From Rathayibacter sp. VKM Ac-2804 (GTDB lineage: Bacteria > Actinomycetota > Actinomycetes > Actinomycetales > Microbacteriaceae): 64,000 nucleotides of DNA. Made by a program: the position numbers and the translations under genes. Positions 16,563 to 25,629 of this stretch are shown here, piece by piece (the first letter of the stretch is position 1; each line of letters opens with the position of its first letter). The stretch covers positions 2,914,001 to 2,978,000 of the forward strand of contig NZ_CP047420.1 in the NCBI RefSeq assembly GCF_009866655.1, in the 5' to 3' direction. Under the pieces are notes generated by a model, which was not told the DNA's origin, did no database searches, and was given only the letters and a program-made list of their open reading frames with translations.

Positions 16563-18098
16563 CTACTCGGCGGGGGGCTCGATGATCGGGAGGGACGCCG
16601 TCATCGCCTCGATGCCGGAGAGCCGGGCCGGCGAGATGAGCCGCAGCACCTCCTCGCGCGACATCAGGCCCGCCTCGACGACGAGGTCGGCGACGTTGCG
16701 GCCGGTGGCGAGCGCCGCCTTCGCGAGGGCCGCCGAGGCGGTGTAGCCGATGCTCGGGGTCAGCGCGGTCACCACTCCCACTGAGGAGGCCACCATCGCC
16801 TCCAGGCGGTCGATGTTGGCGGTGATGCCGTCGATGCAGTTGATCCGGAGAGTGAGGCAGGCCTGCGTCATCCAGGTGATGCTCTGCAGGAGCGAGTGCG
16901 CGATGACCGGCTCGAACGCGTTCAGCTGCAGCTGACCGGCCTCGGCCGCCATGGTGACGGTGACGTCCGCGCCGGCGACCGAGTACGCGACCTGGTTCAC
17001 CACCTCGGGGATCACCGGGTTCACCTTGCCGGGCATGATGCTCGAGCCCGCCTGGCGCGGCGGGAGGTTGATCTCGCCGAAACCGGCCTGCGGACCCGAG
17101 GAGAGCAGGCGCAGGTCGTTGCAGATCTTCGACAGCTTGATCGCCGAGCGCTTCAGCGCGCTCGAGAACGACATGAAGACGCCGGTGTCGCTGGTGGCCT
17201 CGACGAGGTCCTGCGCCATCTCGAGGTCGAGGTCGGTGAGCTCGTTGAGGTGGCGGACGGCGGCGGCGCCGTAGCGCGGATCGGCGGTGATGCCGGTGCC
17301 GATCGCCGTCGCGCCGATGTTGACCTCGGCGAGCAGCCAGATCGTCTCGGAGAGGCGCGCGTGATCCTCGCCGAGGGTGGTGGCGAAGCCGTGGAACTCC
17401 TGGCCGAGGGTCATCGGCACGGCGTCCTGCAGCTGGGTGCGCCCGACCTTGAGCACGCTGCCGAACTCGACCGCCTTCCGCGAGAACGAGGCCTGGAGCA
17501 GCGCGAGCTCGTCGAGCAGGCGCCGCAGCGACCAGGTCATCGCGATCTTGATCGACGTGGGGTAGACGTCGTTCGTCGACTGGCTGCGGTTCACGTCGTC
17601 GAGCGGGTGCAGGAAGGCGTAGTCGCCCTTGGGCCGCCCGGCGATCTCGAGGGCGACGTTCGCGACGACCTCGTTCGCGTTCATGTTCGTGGAGGTGCCC
17701 GCGCCGCCCTGGATCACGCCGACCACGAACTGGTCGTGGAACTCGCCGTCGATGATGCGGCGGCAGGCCTGCTCGATCAGCTCGGCCTTCGCCGGGGCGA
17801 GGCTGCCGATCTCGGTGTTGGCCCGGGCCGCGGCGAGCTTGACGGTCGCGAGGGCGCGGACGAGATCGGGGTAGATCGAGATCGGGCGCTTGGAGATCGG
17901 GAAGTTGTCCAGTGCACGCGCGGTGTGGATGCCCCAGTAGGCGTCGGCCGGGATGTCGAGCGGACCGAGCGAATCGGTCTCGGTGCGGGTGGCGGCGTCC
18001 ACGGGGGGTCCTTCCGGCGGGGCCTGCGGGCCGGTGCTCTGCGGGCCGGTGCTCTCGGGGTCGATGCTCTCGGGGAGGGTGGTCGAGGCGGATGTCAC
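16563..18098 (-). CDS. aspA: Aspartate ammonia-lyase
   Basis: A 511-residue fumarase/aspartase superfamily enzyme converting L-aspartate to fumarate and ammonia. Family signatures are GTSTNMNANEV (about 130), RSQSTNDVYPT (about 165) and the catalytic loop GSSIMPGKVNPV (about 340), the last being the superfamily signature. The combination and the GTSTNMNANEV region favour aspartase over fumarase. GTG 18098 has GGAG 6 nt upstream. The N-terminal extension of about 45 residues has STGPQ repeats and is longer than usual. The gene lies beside the amine-utilisation cluster, and could recycle nitrogen, but is not in its operon. Confidence 0.9.
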   Translation of the reverse strand: MTSASTTLPESIDPESTGPQSTGPQAPPEGPPVDAATRTETDSLGPLDIPADAYWGIHTARALDNFPISKRPISIYPDLVRALATVKLAAARANTEIGSLAPAKAELIEQACRRIIDGEFHDQFVVGVIQGGAGTSTNMNANEVVANVALEIAGRPKGDYAFLHPLDDVNRSQSTNDVYPTSIKIAMTWSLRRLLDELALLQASFSRKAVEFGSVLKVGRTQLQDAVPMTLGQEFHGFATTLGEDHARLSETIWLLAEVNIGATAIGTGITADPRYGAAAVRHLNELTDLDLEMAQDLVEATSDTGVFMSFSSALKRSAIKLSKICNDLRLLSSGPQAGFGEINLPPRQAGSSIMPGKVNPVIPEVVNQVAYSVAGADVTVTMAAEAGQLQLNAFEPVIAHSLLQSITWMTQACLTLRINCIDGITANIDRLEAMVASSVGVVTALTPSIGYTASAALAKAALATGRNVADLVVEAGLMSREEVLRLISPARLSGIEAMTASLPIIEPPAE

Positions 18099-18398
18099 GT
18101 CAGCTCCGTCGCTGTCGTCGTGCGGCCCCGAAGGGTGCAGGGGGTCCGCGAACTGCGCCGCCAGCCTACGCCGGGGCCTCGTTCCGCCGGGTCGAGGGCG
18201 TTCGGCCCGCCCGCGGACTCACCGCCGGCCGGGCGGAACGGCGGCGGCGGCGCGGAGAGACGGGCGTGCCACTGATCAGGCCACCTCCACCGAAGCGGCC
18301 GTCGAAGGACCGCGACGGCCACGGTGGCCCTTCTTCTCGCTCTCACGAGCGGCGCGACGGGGCCACTCTGGCAGCATCACCTCGAGATCGGATGCCCC

Positions 18399-18530
18399 AT
18401 GCTCGCCCTGCTCCTCGTCCTCGCGCTCCTCGCCGCCGTCGCGGTTCCGCTCGCGCTCGCGGTCCGTCGGGACGGGTACTCCCCCGTCGCGTTCGACCGC
18501 GCCTACGACAGCCGGGGCGGCGGCGCCTGA
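18399..18530 (+). CDS. Small single-pass membrane protein
   Basis: A possible 43-residue protein: an N-terminal hydrophobic segment (LALLLVLALLAAVAVPLALA) then a polar tail (RRDGYSPVAFDRAYDSRGG). The ATG at 18399 gives a natural membrane protein; the open frame extends to 18324. A tail with YSPVAFDRAYDSR-type sequence is seen on small actinobacterial membrane proteins, but I cannot name a family. It stands alone between two minus-strand genes. The ribosome site is weak. Confidence 0.5.
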   Translation: MLALLLVLALLAAVAVPLALAVRRDGYSPVAFDRAYDSRGGGA

Positions 18531-18560
18531 GACGGCGCCACCATCCCGCCGCGCCCGCGC

Positions 18561-20147
18561 TCAGTCGACGCGGTCCGGCTCCGGAATGCTCGGCGCCGCC
18601 TGCAGCCCGCCGCTCAGCGCGTAGCGCTCCTCGGGAGAGAGGACGAGGCGCTTCCGGCCCCAGACCGCGAAGCCGATCAGGATGATCACGTAGACCACGG
18701 CGATGGCGATGATCGCCGGCTGGAACGCGTCGTTGAAGAGGAAGCCGAGGAAGATCAGCACGTTGATCAGCGCCGCGATCACCGCTCCGGGGACGCCCCA
18801 CGGGCTGCGGTAGGGGCGGCTCGCGTTCGGGAACCGGCGGCGCAGCAGCACGAACGACACCATCTGCATGAAGTAGGCGACGACCGCACCCCAGACCGCG
18901 ATGTTCAGCACGATCGCGCCCGCGACGGCGCCGACGTTGTCCGGGTCGAGCCGGCTGAGCACGTCGACCACGACGAGCGCGACGAAGCCGATCGCGGCCC
19001 CCACGGTCAGCGCGATCCACGGCGTCTGGCGCTTGCCGGTGAGCGAGAAGACCCGCGGGTAGTAGCCGGCCCTCGAGAGCGAGTACATGTTGCGCCCGTA
19101 GGCGAACATGATGCCCTGCAGCGAGGCGAGCAGCCCGATCAGGGCGAAGAGCGCCAGCACGGCCGCCACACCGTCGCCGACCATCGCGCGGAAGCCGTCG
19201 AGCAGGGGCTCGGGCGACTCGCCCATCACCTCGGAGCCGATCAGCGCCGTGTTGAGGAAGAGGACGAGCAGGCCGGTCACGATCAGGGTGCCGCGGGCCC
19301 AGAAGCCGGCGCGGGGGATGTCGCGGACCGGGTCGTGCGCCTCCTCGGCCGCGAGCGGCAGCTCCTCGATCCCGAGGAAGAACCACATGGCGAACGGCAG
19401 AGCGAAGAGGATCGGCAGGACGCCGTGCGGGAGGAAATCGCTCTGACCGGCGTCCGGCGCGATGTTCCACAGGCTCGACCAGTCGAGCGCCGGCGAGAGC
19501 AGAGCCATCACGGAGAAGGCCAGGAGGATCGCGATGGACACGATCGAGACGACGATCGCGAAGCGGAACGAGATCGCCGCGCCCGCCGAGTTCAGCGCGA
19601 CGAAGACGATGTAGAGGACCAGCCACCAGATCCACATCGCGCCGGAGAGGTCGAAGCCGAGCAGTTCGCTCGTCACCCCGTTCGCGTACTGCGCCGAGAA
19701 GAAGACGACCACGGCGGTGGTGGCCACGTACTCGATGGTCTCGGCCAATCCCGTGACCAGGCCGCCCCACGGCCCCATCGCCGAGCGGGCGAAGGAGTAG
19801 GCGCCGCCGGTGTGCGGCATGGCGGCGGACATCTCGCCGATCGAGAAGATCAGGCCGTAGTACATCACCACGAGGACGGCGAAGGCGATCAGCATCCCGC
19901 CGAAGCCGGCGAAGGCGATGCCGAAGTTCCAGCCGGAGAAGTCGCCGGAGATGACGGCGGCGACCGCCAGCCCCCACAGGCCCCAGACGCCGGCGGAGCG
20001 GCGCAGGGTGCGCTTCTCGAAGTAGCCGGCCTCGGCCTCGCGATAGGTCACCCCCGCGGTGCTGGTGACGTTCGCGGAGTCGGGTCCGGACGCCGTCGGG
20101 CGCCGCGCACCCTTGCTCGTCGGAGTCTGCTTCGTCTGCTCTGCCAT
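18561..20147 (-). CDS. APC-family permease, ethanolamine-permease-like
   Basis: A 528-residue transporter with about 12 hydrophobic helices. The first helix region GLAVAAVISGDFSGWNFGI matches ethanolamine permeases of the APC family, and MPHTGGAYSFARSAMGPW is also typical of that group. ATG 20147 (MAEQTKQ) has GAGGAG 5 nt upstream; an in-frame ATG 42 nt further up lacks this. It is divergent from the glnA-like operon at 20383 with 235 nt between, and probably imports the amine that operon degrades. A general amino-acid permease is the alternative. Confidence 0.85.
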   Translation of the reverse strand: MAEQTKQTPTSKGARRPTASGPDSANVTSTAGVTYREAEAGYFEKRTLRRSAGVWGLWGLAVAAVISGDFSGWNFGIAFAGFGGMLIAFAVLVVMYYGLIFSIGEMSAAMPHTGGAYSFARSAMGPWGGLVTGLAETIEYVATTAVVVFFSAQYANGVTSELLGFDLSGAMWIWWLVLYIVFVALNSAGAAISFRFAIVVSIVSIAILLAFSVMALLSPALDWSSLWNIAPDAGQSDFLPHGVLPILFALPFAMWFFLGIEELPLAAEEAHDPVRDIPRAGFWARGTLIVTGLLVLFLNTALIGSEVMGESPEPLLDGFRAMVGDGVAAVLALFALIGLLASLQGIMFAYGRNMYSLSRAGYYPRVFSLTGKRQTPWIALTVGAAIGFVALVVVDVLSRLDPDNVGAVAGAIVLNIAVWGAVVAYFMQMVSFVLLRRRFPNASRPYRSPWGVPGAVIAALINVLIFLGFLFNDAFQPAIIAIAVVYVIILIGFAVWGRKRLVLSPEERYALSGGLQAAPSIPEPDRVD

Positions 20148-20280
20148 CGGGTCTCCTCGGCTCGGGTGGTCCGAGCATAGGGACCTCAATGGACGCTGGG
20201 AAGACCGATGGCGTTACGACGGTGTGAACGGCGCGATCCGAGGGGTCCGATCAGCAGCGCGCATCCTGCGCCGCCAACAC

Positions 20281-20288
20281 TGACGTCA
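20281..20288. promoter_or_regulatory. Short palindrome between permease and glnA-like operon
   Basis: TGACGTCA is a perfect 8-bp palindrome in the 235-nt divergent promoter region. FadR-subfamily regulators such as the one encoded at 24843 bind short palindromes, so it is a candidate operator; chance occurrence is quite possible at this length. Confidence 0.25.
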
Positions 20289-20382
20289 CTCCGTCGGCGA
20301 CAGCGGCTGTGCTTCAATGGACCTCGATCCGACCAAGCGGCCTCGTCCGGCCACCCGGCGGAGTGACCCCCGGAGGCATCCC

Positions 20383-21804
20383 ATGGCACCTGTCAGCGCC
20401 GAGAGCAGTGCCGCCGATCGACGCCGTGCCGCCGACCCCGCCCCCGTGCGGGGCATGCTCACCCTCGAGCGACTCGACGCGCTCATCGAGGCGGGCGAGA
20501 TCGACACGGTGATCGTCGCCTTCACCGACATGCAGGGCCGGCTCGTCGGCAAGCGCATCTCGGCGCGGCTGTTCCAGGACGACGTCGCCGCGCACGGCGC
20601 CGAGTGCTGCAACTACCTGCTCGCCGTGGACGTCGAGATGAACACCGTCGCCGGCTACGCGATCTCGAGCTGGGAGCGCGGCTACGGCGACATGAAGATG
20701 ATCCCGGACCTCTCGACGCTGCGTCTCGCGCCGTGGCTTCCGGGGACCGCGCTGGTGACGGCCGACCTCACCTGGCTCGACGACTCTCCGGTCGGCGAGG
20801 CGCCGCGGCAGATCCTCCGCGCGCAGCTGGACCGCCTCACCGAGCGCGGCCTCGAGGCGTTCGTCGCCACCGAGCTCGAGTTCATCGTGTTCGACGACTC
20901 CTACCGCGAGGCGTTCGCGAAGGGCTACCGCGGCCTCACTCCGGCCAGTGACTACAACATCGACTACGCGCTGCTCGCCTCGACCCGGATGGAGCCGCTG
21001 ATGCGGGACATCCGGGTGTCGATGGAGGGCGCCGGCCTGTACTGCGAGGGCATCAAGGGAGAGTGCAACCTCGGCCAGCAGGAGATCGGCTTCCGCTACG
21101 ACGCCGCCCTCGTCACCTGCGACAACCACTCGATCTACAAGTCGGGGGCGAAGGAGATCGCCGACAAGCACGGCAAGAGCCTGACCTTCATGGCCAAGTT
21201 CAACGAGCGCGAGGGCAACTCCTGCCACATCCACCTCTCGCTCCGCGGCACGGACGGCACGCCCGTCTTCGCCGAAGCGGAGAGCGAGCACGGGATGTCG
21301 CCGCTGTTCCGGCACTACCTGGCCGGCCAGCTCGCCGCGATGCGCGAGTTCACCCTCTTCTTCGCGCCGAACATCAACTCGTACAAGCGCTACGTCGACG
21401 GGTCGTTCGCGCCGACCGCCGTCGCCTGGGGTCTCGACAACCGCACCTGCGCCCTGCGCGTCGTCGGCCACGGCGCCGGGATGCGCGTCGAGAACCGGGT
21501 GCCGGGCGGCGACGTCAACCAGTACCTGGCCGTCGCCGCGCTCGTCGCCGCCGGGCTGCACGGCATCGAGAACGAGCTGGAGCTCGAGGACGTCTGCACC
21601 GGCAACGCCTACGGCTCGGGAGCGCCGCGCGTCCCGACGACGCTGCGCGAGGCCGCCGACCTGTTCGAGTCCTCCGCCCTGGCGAGGGCCGCCTTCGGCG
21701 ACGAGGTCGTCGACCACTACGTGAACAACGCCCGGGTGGAGCTCGCCGCCTACGACGCCGCCGTCACCGACTGGGAGAGGGTGCGCGGCTTTGAGCGGCT
21801 CTGA
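20383..21804 (+). CDS. Glutamine-synthetase-like gamma-glutamyl-amine synthetase (GlnA3/GlnA4 type)
   Basis: A 473-residue type I glutamine-synthetase fold enzyme. Motifs are ATELEFIVFDD (metal-binding Glu, about 168), GNSCHIHLSL (about 285), NINSYKRYVDGSFAP (about 330) and NRTCALRVVG (about 355, ATP and glutamate binding). The adenylylation-loop consensus of true GlnA is not present. ATG 20383 has GGAGG 6 nt upstream. The partners (permease, C26 amidase, aldehyde dehydrogenase, SDR) match amine gamma-glutamylation pathways, as for PuuA in E. coli or GlnA4 in Streptomyces. Ethanolamine is the favoured substrate because the permease is ethanolamine-like and no PuuB-type amine oxidase is present. 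Confidence 0.85.
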   Translation: MAPVSAESSAADRRRAADPAPVRGMLTLERLDALIEAGEIDTVIVAFTDMQGRLVGKRISARLFQDDVAAHGAECCNYLLAVDVEMNTVAGYAISSWERGYGDMKMIPDLSTLRLAPWLPGTALVTADLTWLDDSPVGEAPRQILRAQLDRLTERGLEAFVATELEFIVFDDSYREAFAKGYRGLTPASDYNIDYALLASTRMEPLMRDIRVSMEGAGLYCEGIKGECNLGQQEIGFRYDAALVTCDNHSIYKSGAKEIADKHGKSLTFMAKFNEREGNSCHIHLSLRGTDGTPVFAEAESEHGMSPLFRHYLAGQLAAMREFTLFFAPNINSYKRYVDGSFAPTAVAWGLDNRTCALRVVGHGAGMRVENRVPGGDVNQYLAVAALVAAGLHGIENELELEDVCTGNAYGSGAPRVPTTLREAADLFESSALARAAFGDEVVDHYVNNARVELAAYDAAVTDWERVRGFERL

Positions 21805-22609
21805 CCTGCGGACGGACTCCGAGCAGGGTCCCGTCGCCCCGCGTCCGATCATCGGGCTCACCACCTACCGCGAGCGCGCCGTCTCCGGCGTCTGGGACGT
21901 CGAGGCGTCCTTCCTGCCCGCGAACTACATCGACTCGGTGACGCGGGCCGGCGGCGTGGCGCTGCTCCTGCCGCCGCAGCCCGCCTCGGCGGAGACCGCT
22001 CGCGCCGTCGTCGAGCGCCTCGACGGGCTGATCGTCTGCGGCGGCAAGGACATCGACCCCGCCCGCTACGGCCAGGAGGCGCACCCGGAGACCGACGCGC
22101 CCCGCCCCGAGCGCGACGCGTGGGAGGACCACCTGATGACCGCCGCGCTCGAGGCCGACCTGCCGTTCCTCGGCATCTGCCGCGGCGCGCAGCTGCTCAA
22201 CGTCTCGCTCGGCGGCACCCTGCACCAGCACCTGCCCGACGTCGTCGGCGACCGCCGCTACCAGGCGGGCGGCGGAGTGTTCTCGCACGTCGACGTCGCG
22301 GTCGAGCCGGAGTCGCGCCTGCGCGGACTGCTCGGCGAGGACGCCGTCGTCGCGCAGGTGTACCACCACCAGGCGGTCGACCGGGTCGCCGACGGCCTCG
22401 AGGTCGCCGCGCGGACCGCCGACGGCACCATCGAGGCGCTCGAGCTGCCCGGACGCCGCTTCGCGCTCGGCGTGCAGTGGCACCCGGAGGAGGACACCGC
22501 CGACACCCGCCTCTTCACCGGCCTGGTGGCCGCCGCGCTCGCGCACCGCTCGAGCACCGGCACGGCAGAAGGCTCCTCCCTCAGAACCCCGAAGGACGCA
22601 CTCCGATGA
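21791..22609 (+). CDS. Gamma-glutamyl-amide hydrolase (peptidase C26, PuuD-like)
   Basis: A 272-residue class I glutamine-amidotransferase fold enzyme. The nucleophile is C130 in FLGICRGAQLLNV; the His/Glu pair is in VQWHPEED near the C-terminus. The start is TTG 21791, overlapping the synthetase stop by 14 nt; no ATG or GTG precedes the first conserved strand (RPIIGLTTY). It should hydrolyse the gamma-glutamyl product to release glutamate, the last step of the pathway. The downstream ATG overlaps its stop by 4 nt. Confidence 0.88.
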   Translation: MSGSDLRTDSEQGPVAPRPIIGLTTYRERAVSGVWDVEASFLPANYIDSVTRAGGVALLLPPQPASAETARAVVERLDGLIVCGGKDIDPARYGQEAHPETDAPRPERDAWEDHLMTAALEADLPFLGICRGAQLLNVSLGGTLHQHLPDVVGDRRYQAGGGVFSHVDVAVEPESRLRGLLGEDAVVAQVYHHQAVDRVADGLEVAARTADGTIEALELPGRRFALGVQWHPEEDTADTRLFTGLVAAALAHRSSTGTAEGSSLRTPKDALR

Positions 22610-23997
22610 CCCCGCCGACGACGACGCCGACCCCGCCGACGACGACGCAGACCCTCGTCGACCCCTCGACGGGCGCCGCCTTCGACGAGGTCGCCCTCGC
22701 CGACCTCGCGACCGTCGACGCCGCGATCGAGCGCGCGGCCGTGGCGCAGCACGGCTGGGCGGCGCTGGCCCCGCCCGACCGGGCCCGCGCCCTCCGCCGC
22801 TTCGCCGCCGCCGTGGACGGCGCGATCGAGGAGCTGGCGCGGCTCGAGACCCGGAACTCCGGTCACCCGATCACGCAGTCGCGCTGGGAGGCGGGGCACG
22901 TCCGCGACGTCCTCGAGTACTCCTCCGCCGCTCCGGAGCGCCTGCTCGGCGCGCAGATCCCGGTCGCGGGCGGGCTCGACGTGACGCTGCACGAGCCGCT
23001 CGGCGTCGTCGGGATCATCACGCCGTGGAACTTCCCGATGACGATCGCCTCGTGGGGCTTCGCACCGGCGCTCGCCGCGGGCAACGCCGTCGTGCTGAAG
23101 CCGGCCGAGTGGACGCCGCTGACGAGCCTCCGCCTCGCCGAGCTGGCCCTCGCGTCCGGACTGCCGGAGGGGCTCTTCCAGGTGCTGCCCGGCCGGGGCG
23201 ACGTCGTCGGCGAGCGCTTCGTGACCCATCCGCTGATCCGCAAGGTCGTCTTCACGGGATCGACCCGCGTCGGCAAGCGGGTGATGGCGGGCTGCGCCGA
23301 CCAGGTGAAGCGGGTCACGCTGGAGCTCGGCGGCAAGAGCGCGAACATCGTCTTCGCCGACTCCGACCTGGAGCGCGCCGCGAGCACCGCCCCGTACGGG
23401 GTCTTCGAGAACGCCGGTCAGGACTGCTGCGCCCGCAGCCGGATCCTGGTCGAGCGGCGCGTCCTCGACCGCTTCCTCGAGCTGCTCGAGCCGGCCGTCC
23501 AGGGCGTCGTCGTCGGCGACCCTCGGGACGAGGGGACCGAGATGGGCCCGCTGGTCTCCGCCGCGCACCACGAGCGCGTCGACGCGTTCGTCCCGGAGGG
23601 GGCGCCCGTCGCGTTCCGAGGCTCGGCCCCGGCCGGCCCGGGCTTCTGGTTCCCGCCGACCGTGCTGCTGCCGGCGAGCGGCGACCCGGTCTGGCGCGAG
23701 GAGGTCTTCGGCCCGGTGGTCTCCGTGCTCCCCTTCGAGGACGAGGCCGACGCGATCCGCCTCGCCAACGACACCGACTACGGCCTCTCCGGCTCGATCT
23801 GGACCCGCGACCTCGGCCGCGCGCTGCGGATGTCGCGGGCGGTCGAGGCCGGGAACCTGTCGGTCAACTCGCACTCCTCGGTCCGCTACTCGACGCCGTT
23901 CGGCGGCTTCAAGCAGTCCGGGCTCGGCCGTGAGCTCGGACCCGACGCGGCGCTCGGCTTCACCGAGACCAAGAACGTCTTCTTCGCGGCCGACTGA
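22606..23997 (+). CDS. NAD(P)-dependent aldehyde dehydrogenase
   Basis: A 463-residue ALDH. It has the cofactor region ITPWNFPM (about 140), FTGSTRVGKRV (about 218), catalytic Glu in LELGGKSANIVF (about 239), catalytic Cys in AGQDCCARS (about 274) and EEVFGPVVSV (about 365). ATG 22606 overlaps the amidase stop by 4 nt (ATGA). In this operon it would oxidise gamma-glutamyl-aldehyde to the acid. The N-terminus is Thr/Pro-rich for about 15 residues. Confidence 0.92.
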   Translation: MTPPTTTPTPPTTTQTLVDPSTGAAFDEVALADLATVDAAIERAAVAQHGWAALAPPDRARALRRFAAAVDGAIEELARLETRNSGHPITQSRWEAGHVRDVLEYSSAAPERLLGAQIPVAGGLDVTLHEPLGVVGIITPWNFPMTIASWGFAPALAAGNAVVLKPAEWTPLTSLRLAELALASGLPEGLFQVLPGRGDVVGERFVTHPLIRKVVFTGSTRVGKRVMAGCADQVKRVTLELGGKSANIVFADSDLERAASTAPYGVFENAGQDCCARSRILVERRVLDRFLELLEPAVQGVVVGDPRDEGTEMGPLVSAAHHERVDAFVPEGAPVAFRGSAPAGPGFWFPPTVLLPASGDPVWREEVFGPVVSVLPFEDEADAIRLANDTDYGLSGSIWTRDLGRALRMSRAVEAGNLSVNSHSSVRYSTPFGGFKQSGLGRELGPDAALGFTETKNVFFAAD

Positions 23998-24042
23998 CCC
24001 GGCCCCGCCCCACCCCTGCACCCTCCCTCGAAAGGCCGCACC

Positions 24043-24846
24043 ATGGCGCTCCCTCCCCTCGACACCACCCCGATCGACCTCACGCAGCGCCTCGCCGGCA
24101 AGGTCGCCGTCGTCACCGGCGGCGCCAGCGGGATCGGCCTCGCCACCGCGACGCGCTTCGCCCGCGAGGGGGCGCGCGTGGTGATCGCCGACGTCGACGT
24201 CGCGCGCGGCACCGAGGTGGCCGAGGCGCTCGGCGGGATGTTCGTCCGGGTCGACGTCACCAGCGAGGCGGAGGTCGACGCCCTCTTCCAGGCCGCGGTC
24301 GACGCCTACGGCTCGGTCGACATCGCCTTCAACAACGCGGGCATCTCGCCGCCCGACGACGACTCGATCGAGACCACCGAGCTGCCGGCCTGGGAGCGCG
24401 TGCAGGACGTGAACCTCAAGTCGGTCTACCTCTGCTGCCGCGCGGCGCTCCGGCACATGACGAAGCAGGGTCGCGGATCGATCATCAACACGGCCTCGTT
24501 CGTAGCGGTGCTCGGCTCGGCGACCTCGCAGATCAGCTACACCGCGTCGAAGGGCGGCGTGCTCGCGATGAGCCGCGAGCTCGGCGTGCAGTTCGCGCGC
24601 CAGGGCATCCGGGTGAACGCGCTCTGCCCGGGCCCGGTCAACACCCCGCTGCTGCAGGAGCTCTTCGCGGCCGACCCGGTGCGGGCCCAGCGGCGGCTCG
24701 TGCACATCCCGGTCGGGCGCTTCGCCGAGCCGGAGGAGCTCGCCGCCGCGGTCGCGTTCCTCGCCAGTGACGACGCCTCCTTCATCACCGGGGCGACGTT
24801 CCTCGTGGACGGCGGCATCTCCTCCGCCTACGTGACCCCGGAGTGA
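24043..24846 (+). CDS. Short-chain dehydrogenase/reductase
   Basis: A 267-residue classical SDR with cofactor motif TGGASGIG (about 24-31), NNAG (about 98), a Ser of INTASFVAV (about 152) and the YTASK active site (about 166). An Asp after strand 2 (IADVDV) predicts NAD preference. In the proposed ethanolamine pathway it could oxidise gamma-glutamylethanolamide (an alcohol) to the aldehyde used by the preceding enzyme. That role is inference. It lies 45 nt after the ALDH gene and overlaps the regulator start. Confidence 0.88.
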   Translation: MALPPLDTTPIDLTQRLAGKVAVVTGGASGIGLATATRFAREGARVVIADVDVARGTEVAEALGGMFVRVDVTSEAEVDALFQAAVDAYGSVDIAFNNAGISPPDDDSIETTELPAWERVQDVNLKSVYLCCRAALRHMTKQGRGSIINTASFVAVLGSATSQISYTASKGGVLAMSRELGVQFARQGIRVNALCPGPVNTPLLQELFAADPVRAQRRLVHIPVGRFAEPEELAAAVAFLASDDASFITGATFLVDGGISSAYVTPE

Positions 24847-25610
24847 GCGCGGACACGGGGGCGGGCGGGGCGGACGCCGACGCGGAGGGCCGCCCGGCGG
24901 CCCCCGCGGCGAGCGCCGCGGAGGCGGTCCTGCGACGGCTGCTCCGCGGCAACGCCTTCGAGGAGACGGTGCAGCGGCTGATGCAGACGGTGAACCTCGG
25001 ACTCGTCGCGCCGGGCGAGCGGCTGCCCGCCGAGCGCGAGCTCGCCGCGCGGCTCGGCGTGGGGCGCGACACCCTGCGCGACGCGATCGCCTCGCTCGCG
25101 GACGCGGGATACCTGGTGGTGCGGCGCGGCCGGTACGGCGGGGCCTTCGTGGCGGAGGAGCTGCCGGCGGCCCCGGTCGGCCGGCGCGGCTTCGACCGGG
25201 CCGAGATCGACGACGTGGTGGGGCTGCGCGAGATCCTCGAGGTGGGTGCTGCGCGGCTCGCGGCCGGAGCGGATCTGACGGCCGCCGACCGCGAGCAGCT
25301 GTTCCAGGCCCTTGCGGACGTCGAGGGCGCGAGTCCCGAGGACTACCGGCGGCTCGACTCCCGGCTGCACCTGACCATCGCCGAGCTGGCCGGCGTCCCG
25401 TCGCTCCTGCCGCTCGTGGCGGAGAGCCGGACGCGGGTGAACGCGCTGCTCGACGACATTCCGCTGCTGCCGCGGAACATCGCCCACGCGGACGAGCAGC
25501 ACCGGGCGCTGGTGACGGCGATCCTGACCGGGCGGGCGGCGGAGGCGGCCCGGCTGATGACCGAGCACGTGCACGCCTCCGCGGCACTGCTGCGCGCGTT
25601 CCTGACCTGA
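24843..25610 (+). CDS. FadR-subfamily GntR transcription regulator
   Basis: A 255-residue regulator starting at GTG 24843, overlapping the SDR stop by 4 nt. The N-terminal winged helix (about 40-105) contains RLPAERELAARLGVGRDTLR and the wing VVRRGRYGGAFV. The all-helical C-terminal FCD domain has the DxxxR...H metal-binding pattern (YRRLDSRLHLTIAE, about 185; HAD...HRALV, about 218). As last gene of the amine operon it probably autoregulates the operon and the divergent permease in response to an intermediate. Confidence 0.9.
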   Translation: MSADTGAGGADADAEGRPAAPAASAAEAVLRRLLRGNAFEETVQRLMQTVNLGLVAPGERLPAERELAARLGVGRDTLRDAIASLADAGYLVVRRGRYGGAFVAEELPAAPVGRRGFDRAEIDDVVGLREILEVGAARLAAGADLTAADREQLFQALADVEGASPEDYRRLDSRLHLTIAELAGVPSLLPLVAESRTRVNALLDDIPLLPRNIAHADEQHRALVTAILTGRAAEAARLMTEHVHASAALLRAFLT

Positions 25611-25629
25611 GCCGGGAGCGGCCGCCCGG

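Noticed and set aside
22258..25587. A 1109-codon open frame on the minus strand
   Set aside because: It lies antisense to the C26, ALDH, SDR and FadR genes, which carry clear motifs. Low-complexity Arg/Pro/Ala composition shows it is a high-GC shadow.
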